A stretch of DNA of 64,000 nt from CAYVBJ01 sp964449075 (GCA_964449075.1 CAYVBJ010000002.1:1-64000), one strand, 5' to 3'. Shown: positions 26,563-35,938, counted from the first letter of the stretch. The notes: generated by a model from the letters alone, not told the origin. Program-made: numbers and translations.

Positions 26563-26603
26563 TATAAAAAAAAGCCCCGAAGATTACGAGAATCTTCGGG
26601 GCT
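26563..26603 (-). terminator. Intrinsic terminator of the ddl-nadK-mdh transcript
   Basis: A 13-bp perfect stem (AGCCCCGAAGATT / AATCTTCGGGGCT, loop ACGAG) is followed on the - strand by a run of T's. It lies 55 bp after the mdh stop codon and directly beside repeat array 2. Confidence 0.92.
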
Positions 26604-26657
26604 GTAAATGCAAGTAGTGAAGAGCCTTGTCTTCGTTTTTACTTGTTAGGGTTTGTG

Positions 26658-27614
26658 CTATTTGTTCATCAGTTCTTTAAAGCCGTCGAGAACTTCTCGT
26701 ACATGCTTTTCTGATTCATCCATAAGATCTTGTTCTTCACTGTTTAAATCAACCTCAATAATCTCCTTAATTCCACCGTGTCCCAGTTTTACGGGAACGC
26801 CAAGGAAAATATCACTGATACCATACTCACCTTCAAGCAGAACTGCGCAGGGAAAAATCCTGTTTTGATCCAGCATAATGGCTTCAACCATTTGTGCTGC
26901 AGCAGCTCCGGGTGCATACCAGGCCGATGTTCCCATCAGGCCAACCAGCTCGCCGCCGCCTTTTTTGGTGCGTTCAACAATGGCATTCAGTTTATCTTCA
27001 TCAATCAACTGTGTAACGGGAATACCGGCAACAGTAGTATAACGCGGAAGCGGAACCATGGTATCACCGTGGCCGCCCATCAGCAATGCCTGTATATCTT
27101 TTGGCGATACACTAAGTTCTTCTGCGAGAAAAGCGCGATAGCGGGCTGTGTCTAAAATTCCTGCCATACCCATTACCTTGGTTTTATCAAGCTTGCTGGC
27201 AGAATGGGCCACATAAGTCATAACATCAAGCGGGTTGGAAACCACAATGATGATTGTATCGGGTGAATATTTCACAAGTTTTTCTGTGACCTCACTCACA
27301 ATATTTGAGTTGATTTCGAGAAGGTCATCACGGCTCATACCCGGCTTTCTCGGTACACCGGCTGTTATGACACAAACATCAGAATCTTTCGTATCTTCAT
27401 AATCAACGGTTCCGTTAAGTTTTGTATCAAATCCGTAAATTGGCGACGATTCCCACTGGTCGAGTGCACGGCCTTTCGAAGGATAAAACTTTTTATCACC
27501 CTCTTCTTTTACGATATCAACCATTACCACTTCTTTGGCAAAATCACGCTGTGCTATTGATAGTGCTACGGTAGAACCAACATTTCCACCGGCTCCTACA
27601 ACTGTAATTTTCAT
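26658..27614 (-). CDS. mdh: Malate dehydrogenase
   Basis: The 318-residue enzyme interconverts malate and oxaloacetate with NAD in the citric acid cycle. It has the Rossmann GAGGNVGS motif near residue 7, ITAGVPRKPGMSRDDLL (substrate Arg residues, about 84-100), VSNPLDVMTY near 124 and the catalytic His in GGHGDTMVPL near 180. It is of the LDH-like class of MDH (about 310-320 residues) common in Bacteroidota. It is the last gene of a same-strand series after nadK (127 bp gap) and ends at a strong terminator. Confidence 0.96.
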   Translation of the reverse strand: MKITVVGAGGNVGSTVALSIAQRDFAKEVVMVDIVKEEGDKKFYPSKGRALDQWESSPIYGFDTKLNGTVDYEDTKDSDVCVITAGVPRKPGMSRDDLLEINSNIVSEVTEKLVKYSPDTIIIVVSNPLDVMTYVAHSASKLDKTKVMGMAGILDTARYRAFLAEELSVSPKDIQALLMGGHGDTMVPLPRYTTVAGIPVTQLIDEDKLNAIVERTKKGGGELVGLMGTSAWYAPGAAAAQMVEAIMLDQNRIFPCAVLLEGEYGISDIFLGVPVKLGHGGIKEIIEVDLNSEEQDLMDESEKHVREVLDGFKELMNK

Positions 27615-27753
27615 AGTCTCTTTTATTTTAGTTTCGATTATAAGTTAGCCTGTTAAATTCTTGCTGCATTTCTGTGGATCCCTAAACAAAAAAGGAGTTG
27701 TCTCCTCTTTTCAGTTCATCAGAGATCCTTTTCAGATGCATCAAAATACAAAA

Positions 27754-28626
27754 TCATTCTCTTTTTTGTCGATGATCCAGTCCCCACATCAGCTTTTTCC
27801 TGAGTGTTTTAAAATAGTCGTATCCCGGTAACTGGATAAACCTGATTGTGAAATCAGTCTGCTTTATATCAACTGAAAGAGGTTCATTTATGTTCATAAT
27901 AATACCGTCATATGAAAATATTATGTGTTCAGTATCAATATTCACCTTTATCGTCAGTGTTTGGTTTGCAGGCAACACGAGGGGACGGGTGGTAAGTGTA
28001 TGCGGACTGATCGGCGTTACGATCATAACCGGTGTATCAGGCATAACAATTGGCCCTCCGCTAGATAAATTATATGCTGTTGATCCGGTTGGCGTTGATA
28101 CTATGAGGCCATCACACCAATACTCATTGATAAATTTGCCGTTATATTCGGCTGTAAGTGTAATAAGGGATGCAGTATCTTTTTTCGTAAATAAAAGTTC
28201 ATTGAGTGCATGATATGTCTCGCCATTGCTGGTTGTACCCTCCAGCATGAAGCGATCCTCAACACTGTAATTCTCTTCCGCTATACAGCGAAGAGCATCA
28301 CGAATAGAATCCTGAGGAATATTTGCCATAAAACCAAGCCTGCCGCAATTAATACCCATCATCGGTTTACCGGAGTTGCTTACAAGCCTGGCAGTATATA
28401 ACATAGTTCCGTCGCCTCCAACGGCAACAATTATATCGCCTCCCCGTACTGCTTCATCCTCTGTATTGAGAACAGTCACTTCCCGGTTATCTGATTCTGC
28501 CAGGTATTCCCGAAGTTCTTTCGATATCACAACATCGATGCCCAGATTTCTGCAGTGATTGAAAAGTGTAATCAGCGGGTCGTGTACTGCATACTTTTTT
28601 GGGTTAGCTATTACGGCAATAGTCAT
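27754..28626 (-). CDS. nadK: NAD kinase
   Basis: The 290-residue enzyme phosphorylates NAD to NADP. It has the GGDGTML motif near residue 70, NCGRLGFMA near 93, ALNELLF near 140 and the C-terminal GLIVSTPTGSTAYNLSSGG phosphate-binding region near 174. Cytosolic. Its start overlaps the end of the upstream binding-protein gene by four bases (ATGA), which indicates translational coupling. Confidence 0.96.
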   Translation of the reverse strand: MTIAVIANPKKYAVHDPLITLFNHCRNLGIDVVISKELREYLAESDNREVTVLNTEDEAVRGGDIIVAVGGDGTMLYTARLVSNSGKPMMGINCGRLGFMANIPQDSIRDALRCIAEENYSVEDRFMLEGTTSNGETYHALNELLFTKKDTASLITLTAEYNGKFINEYWCDGLIVSTPTGSTAYNLSSGGPIVMPDTPVMIVTPISPHTLTTRPLVLPANQTLTIKVNIDTEHIIFSYDGIIMNINEPLSVDIKQTDFTIRFIQLPGYDYFKTLRKKLMWGLDHRQKRE

Positions 28627-30125
28627 GAATCACTTGTTTGTCTGTTTCCAACCCGGATGCCAGCAGGATCTATCCACCAGGACACTCCGTTTGTTTTGTA
28701 GCCGGTCAGGTAGGAGTGAACAATAGAAAAATGATCTGCTGAATATTCGAACCAAGGGTGTTCCGGTATTTGGACAAGCCTTTCGTAATGAAATTTGTCC
28801 ATTTCATTTGCCAAAATTGCTGTGAATTTACTGGGTGTCCGAACATCCATCAGCTGAAATTGCGATTGTGGTTCAACCAGCGCACCTGACAAATCCACAA
28901 GGATTTTTCGGAGATACAAATTCTCGGTAAATGGAGCAAGGTATGAATCTTCAAGCCCTACATTTCCCGGCTCCGGTTCGAAACTGCCGTTTTGATCAAA
29001 TTCGATTCCATATATTCTGATACTGTCGAGAATGTTTTCACTGTTTTCAATCCTGGTGTGTAGTGGCCCAAGATCTCCTCTGTATGCCGGGTTAAAAGCA
29101 AAGTATCCTCTTCTCTGTCCCCTGTCTCTGATAATTTTATACAGGTCGCGATATGCTGATATCAAATTTCCATCTTCGTCCAGTACCTGGTTTACAGTTT
29201 CCGGACCTGGATCAGGGATGATGTCCACTTCATTTTTTGCAAATTCCTGGAATAGTCTGCCTTCGGTTTCATACGTTTTTATATCAATGCGGTTGAACCG
29301 GCCCTTCTCATTTTCACTTCGGTATTTATCATTGCGGGTGAGGATAAAATTATTCTCTTCCGTAATCCTGTTAAGCAGATAACGGCCTGTTCCAACAGGG
29401 TTTTGTGATAAACCGCGCTCTGCACTACGGACAGATTCACCGGGATATATTACAGCATACGGAGATGAAAGTTTGGTTAAAAAATCAGGGTCGGGGCTTT
29501 CCAGGCTGATTATAACCGTCGTATCATTGGGCGTTTGAATTCCGGAGACCCCTGCAAGCACTCTCTTCTCCGGATCATATACATTTCGCTGTTCATTGTA
29601 AAACAGTTCATATCCCTCAACATTCATAAATAGGCCGGATGCCGCCGGCGGCACATTTAAACTGGCAGTGCGTTCAAAAGCAGACTTAATATCCGGTGAT
29701 ACCAGCCTTCTTCCAACTCCTGCACTAAATACGGGGTTGTCATGGAAAAATACATTTCCATGAATCGTAAATGAATAGGACAGGCTGTCATCGCTTATAT
29801 CGAAGGCGGATACCAGCTGTGGCTGAGGCTCACCGTTTTCATCCAGTGCAAACAGGCCTTCATACACGAGGGTAATTGTCCTGAAAACTGCCATGCTTTC
29901 TGCAAAAAGAGGGTCAAGATTACTGAGATCATCAACATAACCAATTCTCAGATCCCTGAAATCTGCTGAAAGCGTATCTTCTGCAGCGTCTTCTGATTGC
30001 TGAGATTGTGATTCTCCCCGGCGGGGTTCGTCCTCCACAATTACTGTTTCCCCGCCTCCGGCACACGATACAAATATACCGGAAATAATCATCAGACTAA
30101 TGAACAGGTTTAAACTCTTTTTCAT
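28623..30125 (-). CDS. Peptide/nickel-type ABC substrate-binding lipoprotein (SBP family 5)
   Basis: A protein of about 500 residues with a lipoprotein signal (KKSLNLFISLMII...VSC; Cys about residue 21), followed by an acidic Ser/Gln-rich linker and an SBP_bac_5 fold (SNLDPLFAESMAVFRTITLVYEGLF near residue 70; QNPVGTGRYLL near 245). Such proteins capture peptides or other solutes for ABC importers. No permease or ATPase gene is adjacent, so partner or role is unclear. Start 30125 places the signal at the N-terminus; a start at 30140 would add five residues and overlap ddl. The gene sits between ddl and nadK and overlaps nadK by four bases. Confidence 0.85.
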   Translation of the reverse strand: MKKSLNLFISLMIISGIFVSCAGGGETVIVEDEPRRGESQSQQSEDAAEDTLSADFRDLRIGYVDDLSNLDPLFAESMAVFRTITLVYEGLFALDENGEPQPQLVSAFDISDDSLSYSFTIHGNVFFHDNPVFSAGVGRRLVSPDIKSAFERTASLNVPPAASGLFMNVEGYELFYNEQRNVYDPEKRVLAGVSGIQTPNDTTVIISLESPDPDFLTKLSSPYAVIYPGESVRSAERGLSQNPVGTGRYLLNRITEENNFILTRNDKYRSENEKGRFNRIDIKTYETEGRLFQEFAKNEVDIIPDPGPETVNQVLDEDGNLISAYRDLYKIIRDRGQRRGYFAFNPAYRGDLGPLHTRIENSENILDSIRIYGIEFDQNGSFEPEPGNVGLEDSYLAPFTENLYLRKILVDLSGALVEPQSQFQLMDVRTPSKFTAILANEMDKFHYERLVQIPEHPWFEYSADHFSIVHSYLTGYKTNGVSWWIDPAGIRVGNRQTSDS

Positions 30126-30126
30126 A

Positions 30127-31332
30127 TCAGGAAGATTCATTGCGTGTTTTAGTTCCTTTTAATCCTTTAATACCTTTAACAGCCTTGCGGCTCAATAAGT
30201 TTGTTTCGTAGCTTTGAATTCTGCCATTTCTCTTTTTATTTCTTTCAACAGCAATATCAATCATTTCAATCATCAAGGCACTAAAGTCGATTCCCGATTT
30301 TTCCCATAGATAAAATGAGAAAGAACCTGGTATTGTATTAATTTCGTTAAAAAAGAATTCATTTGTATCACTATTTACTAAAAAATCGAGTCGCACAAGA
30401 CCGGACGCTCTGAAAGTTCTGAATACATCTTTCGCTGTTTGTTGTATCTGGTCTTTTAACTCTTCACTGATATCGGCAGGAATAATCCTGTCGGCCGAAG
30501 CCATTCCCTTTCCGGCTTCATCATCACTTAAATACTTGTCTTCAAACGATAGCAACTCTGCTCTCCCAAGAGGCTGCTCGCAAACACTAACCTTGTTATC
30601 ATCCGGTGTACCGAGTACAGAACAGTTAATCTCGGTTAGTGGCTGAATCGCTTTTTCGACAAGCACGTGTTCATCATAGCGGAATGCAAGCTCAACGGCT
30701 TCAGTGAGTTCATCTCTGTTTCCGGCAACTGTGACACCGATACTGCTTCCCAGGTGAACGGGCTTCACCACTGCCGGGTAGGCAAACCGGGCAATTTCAG
30801 CAATAATCTTCTCCTTTTCCGCAACCCATTCATTTTCAAAAAAATTTACATCCTCTACAACAGGGATCTCTTCTGACCTGCAGACAGCCTTTGCCGTAAC
30901 TTTATCCATACCGATAGCTGAACCCAGTACACCGCTTCCTGTGTAGGGAATGTTGAAAAATTCACAAATTCCCTGGAAAGCTCCGTTTTCTCCACCTGAT
31001 CCGTGAAAAGCAGTCAATACAGCATAGACGGGGGTCTGCTTTGGTTTTGAAAAAAGAGACTGCTTCAGCTCCAGCAACACAGTCTGCCCGATGTCATTTC
31101 GTGAAAAGGTACATGGTATTCCGTTTTTTTCAACCTCATCCAGGTCCTGGTAATGCTTGAGTTCCATGAGATAATCCCCTGTAAACCAGGCACCTTTTTT
31201 AGAAATGTAAAGTGGAAGCAATTTGAATTCCGAATTCTCAAGCGCAGCCATTGCCTGCATTGCAGTGAGAACAGAAACTTCATGTTCTGGAGATTCACCC
31301 CCAAAAGCGGTTAAAACAACGGGTTTGTCCAT
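30127..31332 (-). CDS. ddl: D-alanine--D-alanine ligase
   Basis: The 401-residue ATP-grasp enzyme joins two D-Ala for peptidoglycan. Landmarks are GGESPEHEVSVLTAM at the N-terminus, YTGSGVLGSAIGMDK near 130, KPVHLGSSIGV near 190, LVRLDFLVN near 320 and FFNEINTIPGSFSFYLWEKSG near 332 with the metal-binding Glu/Asn. It is somewhat longer than the about 310-residue enzymes, in line with the larger Ddl class of about 360-380; an extra basic C-terminal tail of roughly 25 residues follows. First gene of the ddl-SBP-nadK-mdh series. Confidence 0.95.
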   Translation of the reverse strand: MDKPVVLTAFGGESPEHEVSVLTAMQAMAALENSEFKLLPLYISKKGAWFTGDYLMELKHYQDLDEVEKNGIPCTFSRNDIGQTVLLELKQSLFSKPKQTPVYAVLTAFHGSGGENGAFQGICEFFNIPYTGSGVLGSAIGMDKVTAKAVCRSEEIPVVEDVNFFENEWVAEKEKIIAEIARFAYPAVVKPVHLGSSIGVTVAGNRDELTEAVELAFRYDEHVLVEKAIQPLTEINCSVLGTPDDNKVSVCEQPLGRAELLSFEDKYLSDDEAGKGMASADRIIPADISEELKDQIQQTAKDVFRTFRASGLVRLDFLVNSDTNEFFFNEINTIPGSFSFYLWEKSGIDFSALMIEMIDIAVERNKKRNGRIQSYETNLLSRKAVKGIKGLKGTKTRNESS

Positions 31333-31449
31333 ACTGAAAATTATTTGTGCATTTATAGAATATGATACAAAGAAGGTTCCTTAATTTCGATGCGGATCAC
31401 ACAGAAATTATATTCTGTTTCTGCGCACTTGTTGCCCATCCCTGAAAAT

Positions 31450-32232
31450 TCAGGATCTTTTTTTCACAGATTCATATTTCTGCCGGATACTCTCCTCTGA
31501 ATAGTACTCTTTTAATAATTTGTAATCATCCCTGTAAAATTCCAGCAGTTTCTCAAAAGCTTCCTCAGAAAGATTTTCCAGGCCAACTTCTGTGCCTCCT
31601 GTTTTTCTTTGCCGGATGGCAAGTCCACGTTTCTGTTTTTTCAACAGGTCAAAAAGTTGCCCCAGGTCTTTCATACGATAAATTTTGTCAAAATACCGCA
31701 GTGACCCATCCAAAAACGCAGATTGGGGCCTGGAATGATGCTCAATTATACTGTTGATTTTCCGGTATTGATCCAGGTTCATGATAAAGGAATCGAGATC
31801 CGGTTGTGCAGATAATCCTTTCCGGCGAAGAGTTTTTCTGCTTTCGTTTAAATCACCTGAATCGAGAACACGGTTGCGATAGCAGGAGAGCAGCCGTTTC
31901 ACCGGATCACGAACAACTGCGAACCGGGTGTATCCGGCCAGGGTCTCCAGCTCTTTTTTCCCGGTAAAGGCATTTGGACGTTTTAAGTAGTAATCGTGAA
32001 TCTCATCATACACCCTGAATTCATCGAGCGTAGCATCAAATGGTTTGCCGAATTCGATTTCGTGGAGTGCCTGTTTTATTGATGTGCAGGCGTTTTTTGG
32101 AAGCGGGATATAGATCAGCTTATGTTTTGCCAGACATACCTGGTGTATTTGAAACTTGCTGATCCCGGCTTTTCTGCATAAATAACGGAACCGGAGTTTT
32201 AGAAACCCAAATGATTTCTTCATTATCGACAT
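31450..32232 (-). CDS. Sulfotransferase family 2-like protein
   Basis: The 260-residue protein has a 5'-phosphosulfate loop PKNACTS near residue 44 and a 3'-phosphate motif VVRDPVKRLLSCYRNRV near residue 105, as in PAPS-dependent carbohydrate sulfotransferases. It should transfer sulfate from PAPS to a sugar, likely on a surface glycan. It is divergent from a flippase gene at 32362, which supports a polysaccharide context (inference). No signal peptide. Confidence 0.82.
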   Translation of the reverse strand: MSIMKKSFGFLKLRFRYLCRKAGISKFQIHQVCLAKHKLIYIPLPKNACTSIKQALHEIEFGKPFDATLDEFRVYDEIHDYYLKRPNAFTGKKELETLAGYTRFAVVRDPVKRLLSCYRNRVLDSGDLNESRKTLRRKGLSAQPDLDSFIMNLDQYRKINSIIEHHSRPQSAFLDGSLRYFDKIYRMKDLGQLFDLLKKQKRGLAIRQRKTGGTEVGLENLSEEAFEKLLEFYRDDYKLLKEYYSEESIRQKYESVKKRS

Positions 32233-32361
32233 CGTCTTTCAGTGAAAAAGTTATTACCTAAAAATCCTCTGTTTTTCATGTGCCAAATAGGTTGCAATTT
32301 TCAACACTCTTTGTGATATATTTGACAAACTATTGCTAAAAAACCAATTTAATCAATTTTT

Positions 32362-33840
32362 TTGGGCATAATAATCAAACAGAGTATTCAGAACACAATC
32401 ATCTCGTATGCAGGGGTTGCACTGGGTTTTGTCTCTACGATTCTGCTCTATCCGAATATCCTGAGTCCCGATGAGTATGGCCTGACCCGCCTCCTGATCT
32501 CCCTGGCACTTATTTGTGCACAGTTTGCACACCTGGGAATCAATAATATCATCATTCGCTTTTTTCCCTATTTCAGTGAATCGAAAGAATCTAAACGAAA
32601 ACTGCTCACAATTTCACTGGCAGTTCCTTTCCTGGGATTTGTCGCTTTTTTGCTTCTCTATGTGATCTTTGAGGATTTTATCCTCTCTTATTATGAAGAG
32701 AGATCCGTTCTTTATATTGAATACTATTTTTACCTGGTTCCGCTGGTTTTTGCCGTGCTCTTTTTTGAGGTACTGAACAGTTACGCGCGGGCATTGAAAG
32801 ATTCAGTAACCGGTTCCCTCCTGAATGAAGTGCTTATCAGGATGGTTATCATTTTCTTTCTGGTAATCCATTATTTTGAGTGGATTACCTTTCCCCAGTT
32901 TATGGCGGGCTTTGTATTTACCTACTCGATACAGCCTGTTTACATGCTCATTTACCTCTTCAGGCGCAACGAACTGGCCCTGGCGCTTCCGTTTAAGGAT
33001 ATCAAACGCCGGTTCTATAAAGGAATGGGCGTTTACGGAGCCTATTCTCTGCTCGGCGGATTGGCGATGTTACTGGTTGGAAACATAGATATCATTATGC
33101 TCAGCGCAATGACCGATCTCGGTAACACGGCTGTCTATGCTATAGCCTTTTATGTTGCCTCCGTCATCTCCATTCCCCAGCGCTCCATCGGAAAAATTGC
33201 CACTCCGCTGCTGGCAGGGTTTTTAAAAGAGAAAAAATACGGGCAGGTTGAATCGCTTTATCAGCGTACGTCACTGAACCAGATCATCGGCGGCGCTTTA
33301 CTTTATATCGGGATCTGGGCCAATATTGATAATCTGCTCTACCTCTTGCCTCCTGAATATCAGGGCATCCGGTGGGTCGTGATTATTTTGGGCGCCGCCA
33401 AACTGTTTGGAATGGGGACCGGGATCAACGGTGGCATTATTCTGAATTCCAGGCACTACCGGTTTGATCTTTACACAAACATCCTTCTCGTTGTACTGAC
33501 CATCCTCACCAACTATTTTCTGATACAACTTTACGGATTAATTGGGGCTGCCGTTGCAACTGCGATCAGTATTTTTATCTACAATTTTATAAAATTTATT
33601 TTTGTCTGGATTAAATTTTCCATGCAGCCATTTCAGTGGAGCTCACTGGCTGTCCTCGCAACTGCGGCCGGCACGTTACTGCTCTCTTTCCGGGTTCCGT
33701 ACCTGGGAAATTTTTTCACGGATATAATTATTCGCTCCCTTTCTATCACAGTTTTTTATGTTGGTGTGATACTGCTCTTTAATTTATCAGAAGATGTTCG
33801 GAACCTGGTCAGGAAAGGATTTGAACGGTTGCGAGGGTAA
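32362..33840 (+). CDS. Polysaccharide biosynthesis flippase (Wzx/MurJ-like, MOP superfamily)
   Basis: The 492-residue protein has about 14 membrane helices (NTIISYAGVALGFVSTILLYP at helix 1, two six- to seven-helix bundles). It likely exports lipid-linked glycan units. The start is TTG 32362 with no ATG close by. It stands alone on + and is divergent from the sulfotransferase gene; together they suggest synthesis of a sulfated surface polysaccharide, although no glycosyltransferases are present here. Confidence 0.88.
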   Translation: MGIIIKQSIQNTIISYAGVALGFVSTILLYPNILSPDEYGLTRLLISLALICAQFAHLGINNIIIRFFPYFSESKESKRKLLTISLAVPFLGFVAFLLLYVIFEDFILSYYEERSVLYIEYYFYLVPLVFAVLFFEVLNSYARALKDSVTGSLLNEVLIRMVIIFFLVIHYFEWITFPQFMAGFVFTYSIQPVYMLIYLFRRNELALALPFKDIKRRFYKGMGVYGAYSLLGGLAMLLVGNIDIIMLSAMTDLGNTAVYAIAFYVASVISIPQRSIGKIATPLLAGFLKEKKYGQVESLYQRTSLNQIIGGALLYIGIWANIDNLLYLLPPEYQGIRWVVIILGAAKLFGMGTGINGGIILNSRHYRFDLYTNILLVVLTILTNYFLIQLYGLIGAAVATAISIFIYNFIKFIFVWIKFSMQPFQWSSLAVLATAAGTLLLSFRVPYLGNFFTDIIIRSLSITVFYVGVILLFNLSEDVRNLVRKGFERLRG

Positions 33841-34027
33841 TAGGAACAGGTTTGATCTTTCTCTTTTTTTGATGGTAATGCTGGTTCGTAAGTGCCATCC
33901 GGCCGCATTTCTGAAATTGTCTCAATCACTATTGCCGAATGCAGAAATTATATTTATTCTTATATGAAATTTATTTTGAGGAACGGCGGAAAAAATATTT
34001 CAGTTTTGCAGCGAACTGAACAACTTT

Positions 34028-34321
34028 ATGACACTGAAACAGATACATATTTTAAAAGGGTTGCTTTTCATTCTCGGAATTGTGATTACAGTTCCGCATT
34101 CTCCGTCCTATGTGCCTGAAATTCCCCTGGAGCATACCTGTTGCAGCGATCAGGCTTCACCAGCAGGCCATTTTGATGAAACAGGCATCGAAGATGATAT
34201 TGATACCTTTTACTCGTTTGATTTTTTACATACAGAGAATTACGAAGCAGATTCTATGCAGCTTTATCTGCCGCTATCCCTGACAGAGATGGTCCCGACG
34301 CCCCCGCCTGATCTGGCCTGA
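34028..34321 (+). CDS. Hypothetical small exported protein
   Basis: The 97-residue frame starts at ATG 34028. It has one N-terminal hydrophobic helix (about 7-22), HTCCSD near 36, an acidic middle and a Pro-rich end (PTPPPDL). The plan, hydrophobic start then Cys/His then Pro tail, resembles small exported proteins of Bacteroidota, but no family is recognised. Its stop is close to a long inverted repeat. It could be a real secreted or membrane-anchored peptide, or a chance frame. Confidence 0.4.
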   Translation: MTLKQIHILKGLLFILGIVITVPHSPSYVPEIPLEHTCCSDQASPAGHFDETGIEDDIDTFYSFDFLHTENYEADSMQLYLPLSLTEMVPTPPPDLA

Positions 34322-34327
34322 TTCGAT

Positions 34328-34457
34328 TTCACTCATCTGGTTCTCCGTCCACTCCGTGTGCAATGGAAATTATCGATATCTGTGAATTTATCACTGAAAT
34401 CTAAATGGTCGCACATTATTTTAATGAACTATTGTGCAGCCTCTGCAGATGAGTGAA
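34328..34457. other. Long-range inverted repeat before the carbonic anhydrase gene
   Basis: A perfect 12-bp inverted pair (TTCACTCATCTG at 34328-34339 and CAGATGAGTGAA at 34446-34457) encloses about 106 bases and is followed by a TTCTTTTTT tract. It could be a terminator-like stem after the upstream small gene, a MITE-like remnant or a structured RNA. Confidence 0.4.
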
Positions 34458-34507
34458 TCATATTCTTTTTTGAAACTTAACCTATCATTTAAAAAAACTT
34501 TATAGCT

Positions 34508-35248
34508 ATGAACTCACTATTAAATAATAACCTGATCATACTTACTCTTGTCATATTTCTCTTTATCTCCTGTGATCAACCCGAGAGTCAGAATCAAAAC
34601 CAGAATCAAACTTCTGATCCTGTAACCAGCGTGATGACTAAAGAGTCGCAGGCCGAACTAACACCACAGGAAATTCTTGAAGGATTGAAAGAAGGAAACG
34701 AAAGATATGCTGAGAATGAACTCACACCGCGTGATTACCAGGCGCAGGTAAGTAAAACAGCTGACGGCCAGTACCCTGAAGCGATCATCATTTCCTGCGT
34801 CGACAGCCGTGTTCCGGTTGAACATGTATTTGACAAAGGTGTTGGTGATATTTTTGTAGCTCGTGTAGCAGGCAATTTTGTGAACGAGGATATTCTCGGC
34901 AGCACTGAATTTGCCACAGCGGTTGCAGGTTCAAAAGTAGTGGTGGTTATGGGGCATGAAAGCTGCGGTGCTGTTAAAGCAGCAATTGATGATGTAGAGA
35001 TGGGTAATATTACAGCGATGCTTTCAAAAATCAAACCTTCGGTTGAAATGACAGAAGATTTTGAAGGCGAGAAGTCAACTAATAACAATGAGTATGTAAC
35101 TGAAGTTGTAAACAACAATGTAACACATACCATTGCCGAGATGCGTGAAAGAAGCCAGATTATTGCCGAACTTGAAAGAAATGGTGATATCGTAATCGCA
35201 GGTGCCTTTTACGATCTGGATACCGGCAAGGTGACCTTTCTCGAATAA
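34508..35248 (+). CDS. Beta-class carbonic anhydrase with lipoprotein signal
   Basis: The 246-residue enzyme interconverts CO2 and bicarbonate. Zinc ligands are visible as Cys97, Asp99 (CxDSR) and His150, Cys153 (HESC), with Arg101 completing the beta-CA Asp-Arg dyad. Unlike the usual cytosolic beta-CA it begins with a signal and lipobox (LFISC, Cys22), followed by a Gln/Asn-rich linker (about 25-45), so it should be a lipoprotein in the periplasm. Single gene with an inverted repeat upstream and a long hairpin downstream. Confidence 0.9.
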   Translation: MNSLLNNNLIILTLVIFLFISCDQPESQNQNQNQTSDPVTSVMTKESQAELTPQEILEGLKEGNERYAENELTPRDYQAQVSKTADGQYPEAIIISCVDSRVPVEHVFDKGVGDIFVARVAGNFVNEDILGSTEFATAVAGSKVVVVMGHESCGAVKAAIDDVEMGNITAMLSKIKPSVEMTEDFEGEKSTNNNEYVTEVVNNNVTHTIAEMRERSQIIAELERNGDIVIAGAFYDLDTGKVTFLE

Positions 35249-35271
35249 GAACCTGGGATTTCTGTACATGA

Positions 35272-35330
35272 GCGTTCCGGCGGGCAAGTTCATTCGGATT
35301 CAATCCGGGTGAATGAACCGTCCGGAACGC
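35272..35330 (+). terminator. Long hairpin after the carbonic anhydrase gene
   Basis: A 9-bp perfect outer stem (GCGTTCCGG / CCGGAACGC) and an inner GTTCATTC / GAATGAAC stem around GGATTCAATCC form a large hairpin 24 bp after the stop codon. The downstream tract is only moderately T-rich, so termination is likely but not certain. Confidence 0.5.
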
Positions 35331-35466
35331 ACATTTTGTATTTCTTTGATGAGTAATGAATATTTTCATCAATCATAATGCCCCTCCGTTTTTGGAAAAG
35401 TCGGGTAAACCATTTTAATTACTTAAAGAGAGGTTTATAAAACGACAATTAAAAACGGAGAACAGT

Positions 35467-35937
35467 ATGCCACTTAGCAAATTAATTCAATACCTGGATG
35501 ACAATGACAAGAAATATGTGGTTATAAAACATTCAAAAGCGTACACTGCACAGGAAGTTGCTGCTTCAGCCCACATCCCCGGAAAAGATATGGTAAAGGC
35601 AGTGATGCTGAAAATTGACGGGGATATGAAGATGGCCGTTTTGCCTTCCACTCACCAGGTAAATTTTGAGCTTCTGAAAGATCTGCTGGAAACAGATGAT
35701 GTAGAACTTGCCGCTGAAGATGAATTCAAAACACTTTTCCCGGATTGTGAACCGGGTGCCATGCCGCCTTTTGGAAATTTATATGATATGGATACCTATG
35801 TTGCTGAAACACTAACTGACAACAAGGAAATCGCGTTCAACGCCGGAACTCATAAAGAACTGGTGAAAATGTCGTACAGTGATTTTGAAGAACTGGTGCA
35901 GCCAAAAGTGCTGTCAATGGCAGAGAAACAGATGTAA
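35467..35937 (+). CDS. YbaK/EbsC (prolyl-tRNA editing domain) family protein
   Basis: The 156-residue stand-alone editing-domain protein has the conserved N-terminal H-containing YVVIKHSKAYTAQEVAA, GKDMVKAVMLK with the functional Lys near residue 45, and the C-terminal GAMPPFG and AFNAGTHKELVKM segments. YbaK/ProX-like proteins hydrolyse misacylated tRNAs. Short, cytosolic and preceded by an AGAGAGG tract. A dehalogenase remnant follows immediately after the stop. Confidence 0.9.
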   Translation: MPLSKLIQYLDDNDKKYVVIKHSKAYTAQEVAASAHIPGKDMVKAVMLKIDGDMKMAVLPSTHQVNFELLKDLLETDDVELAAEDEFKTLFPDCEPGAMPPFGNLYDMDTYVAETLTDNKEIAFNAGTHKELVKMSYSDFEELVQPKVLSMAEKQM

Positions 35938-35938
35938 T

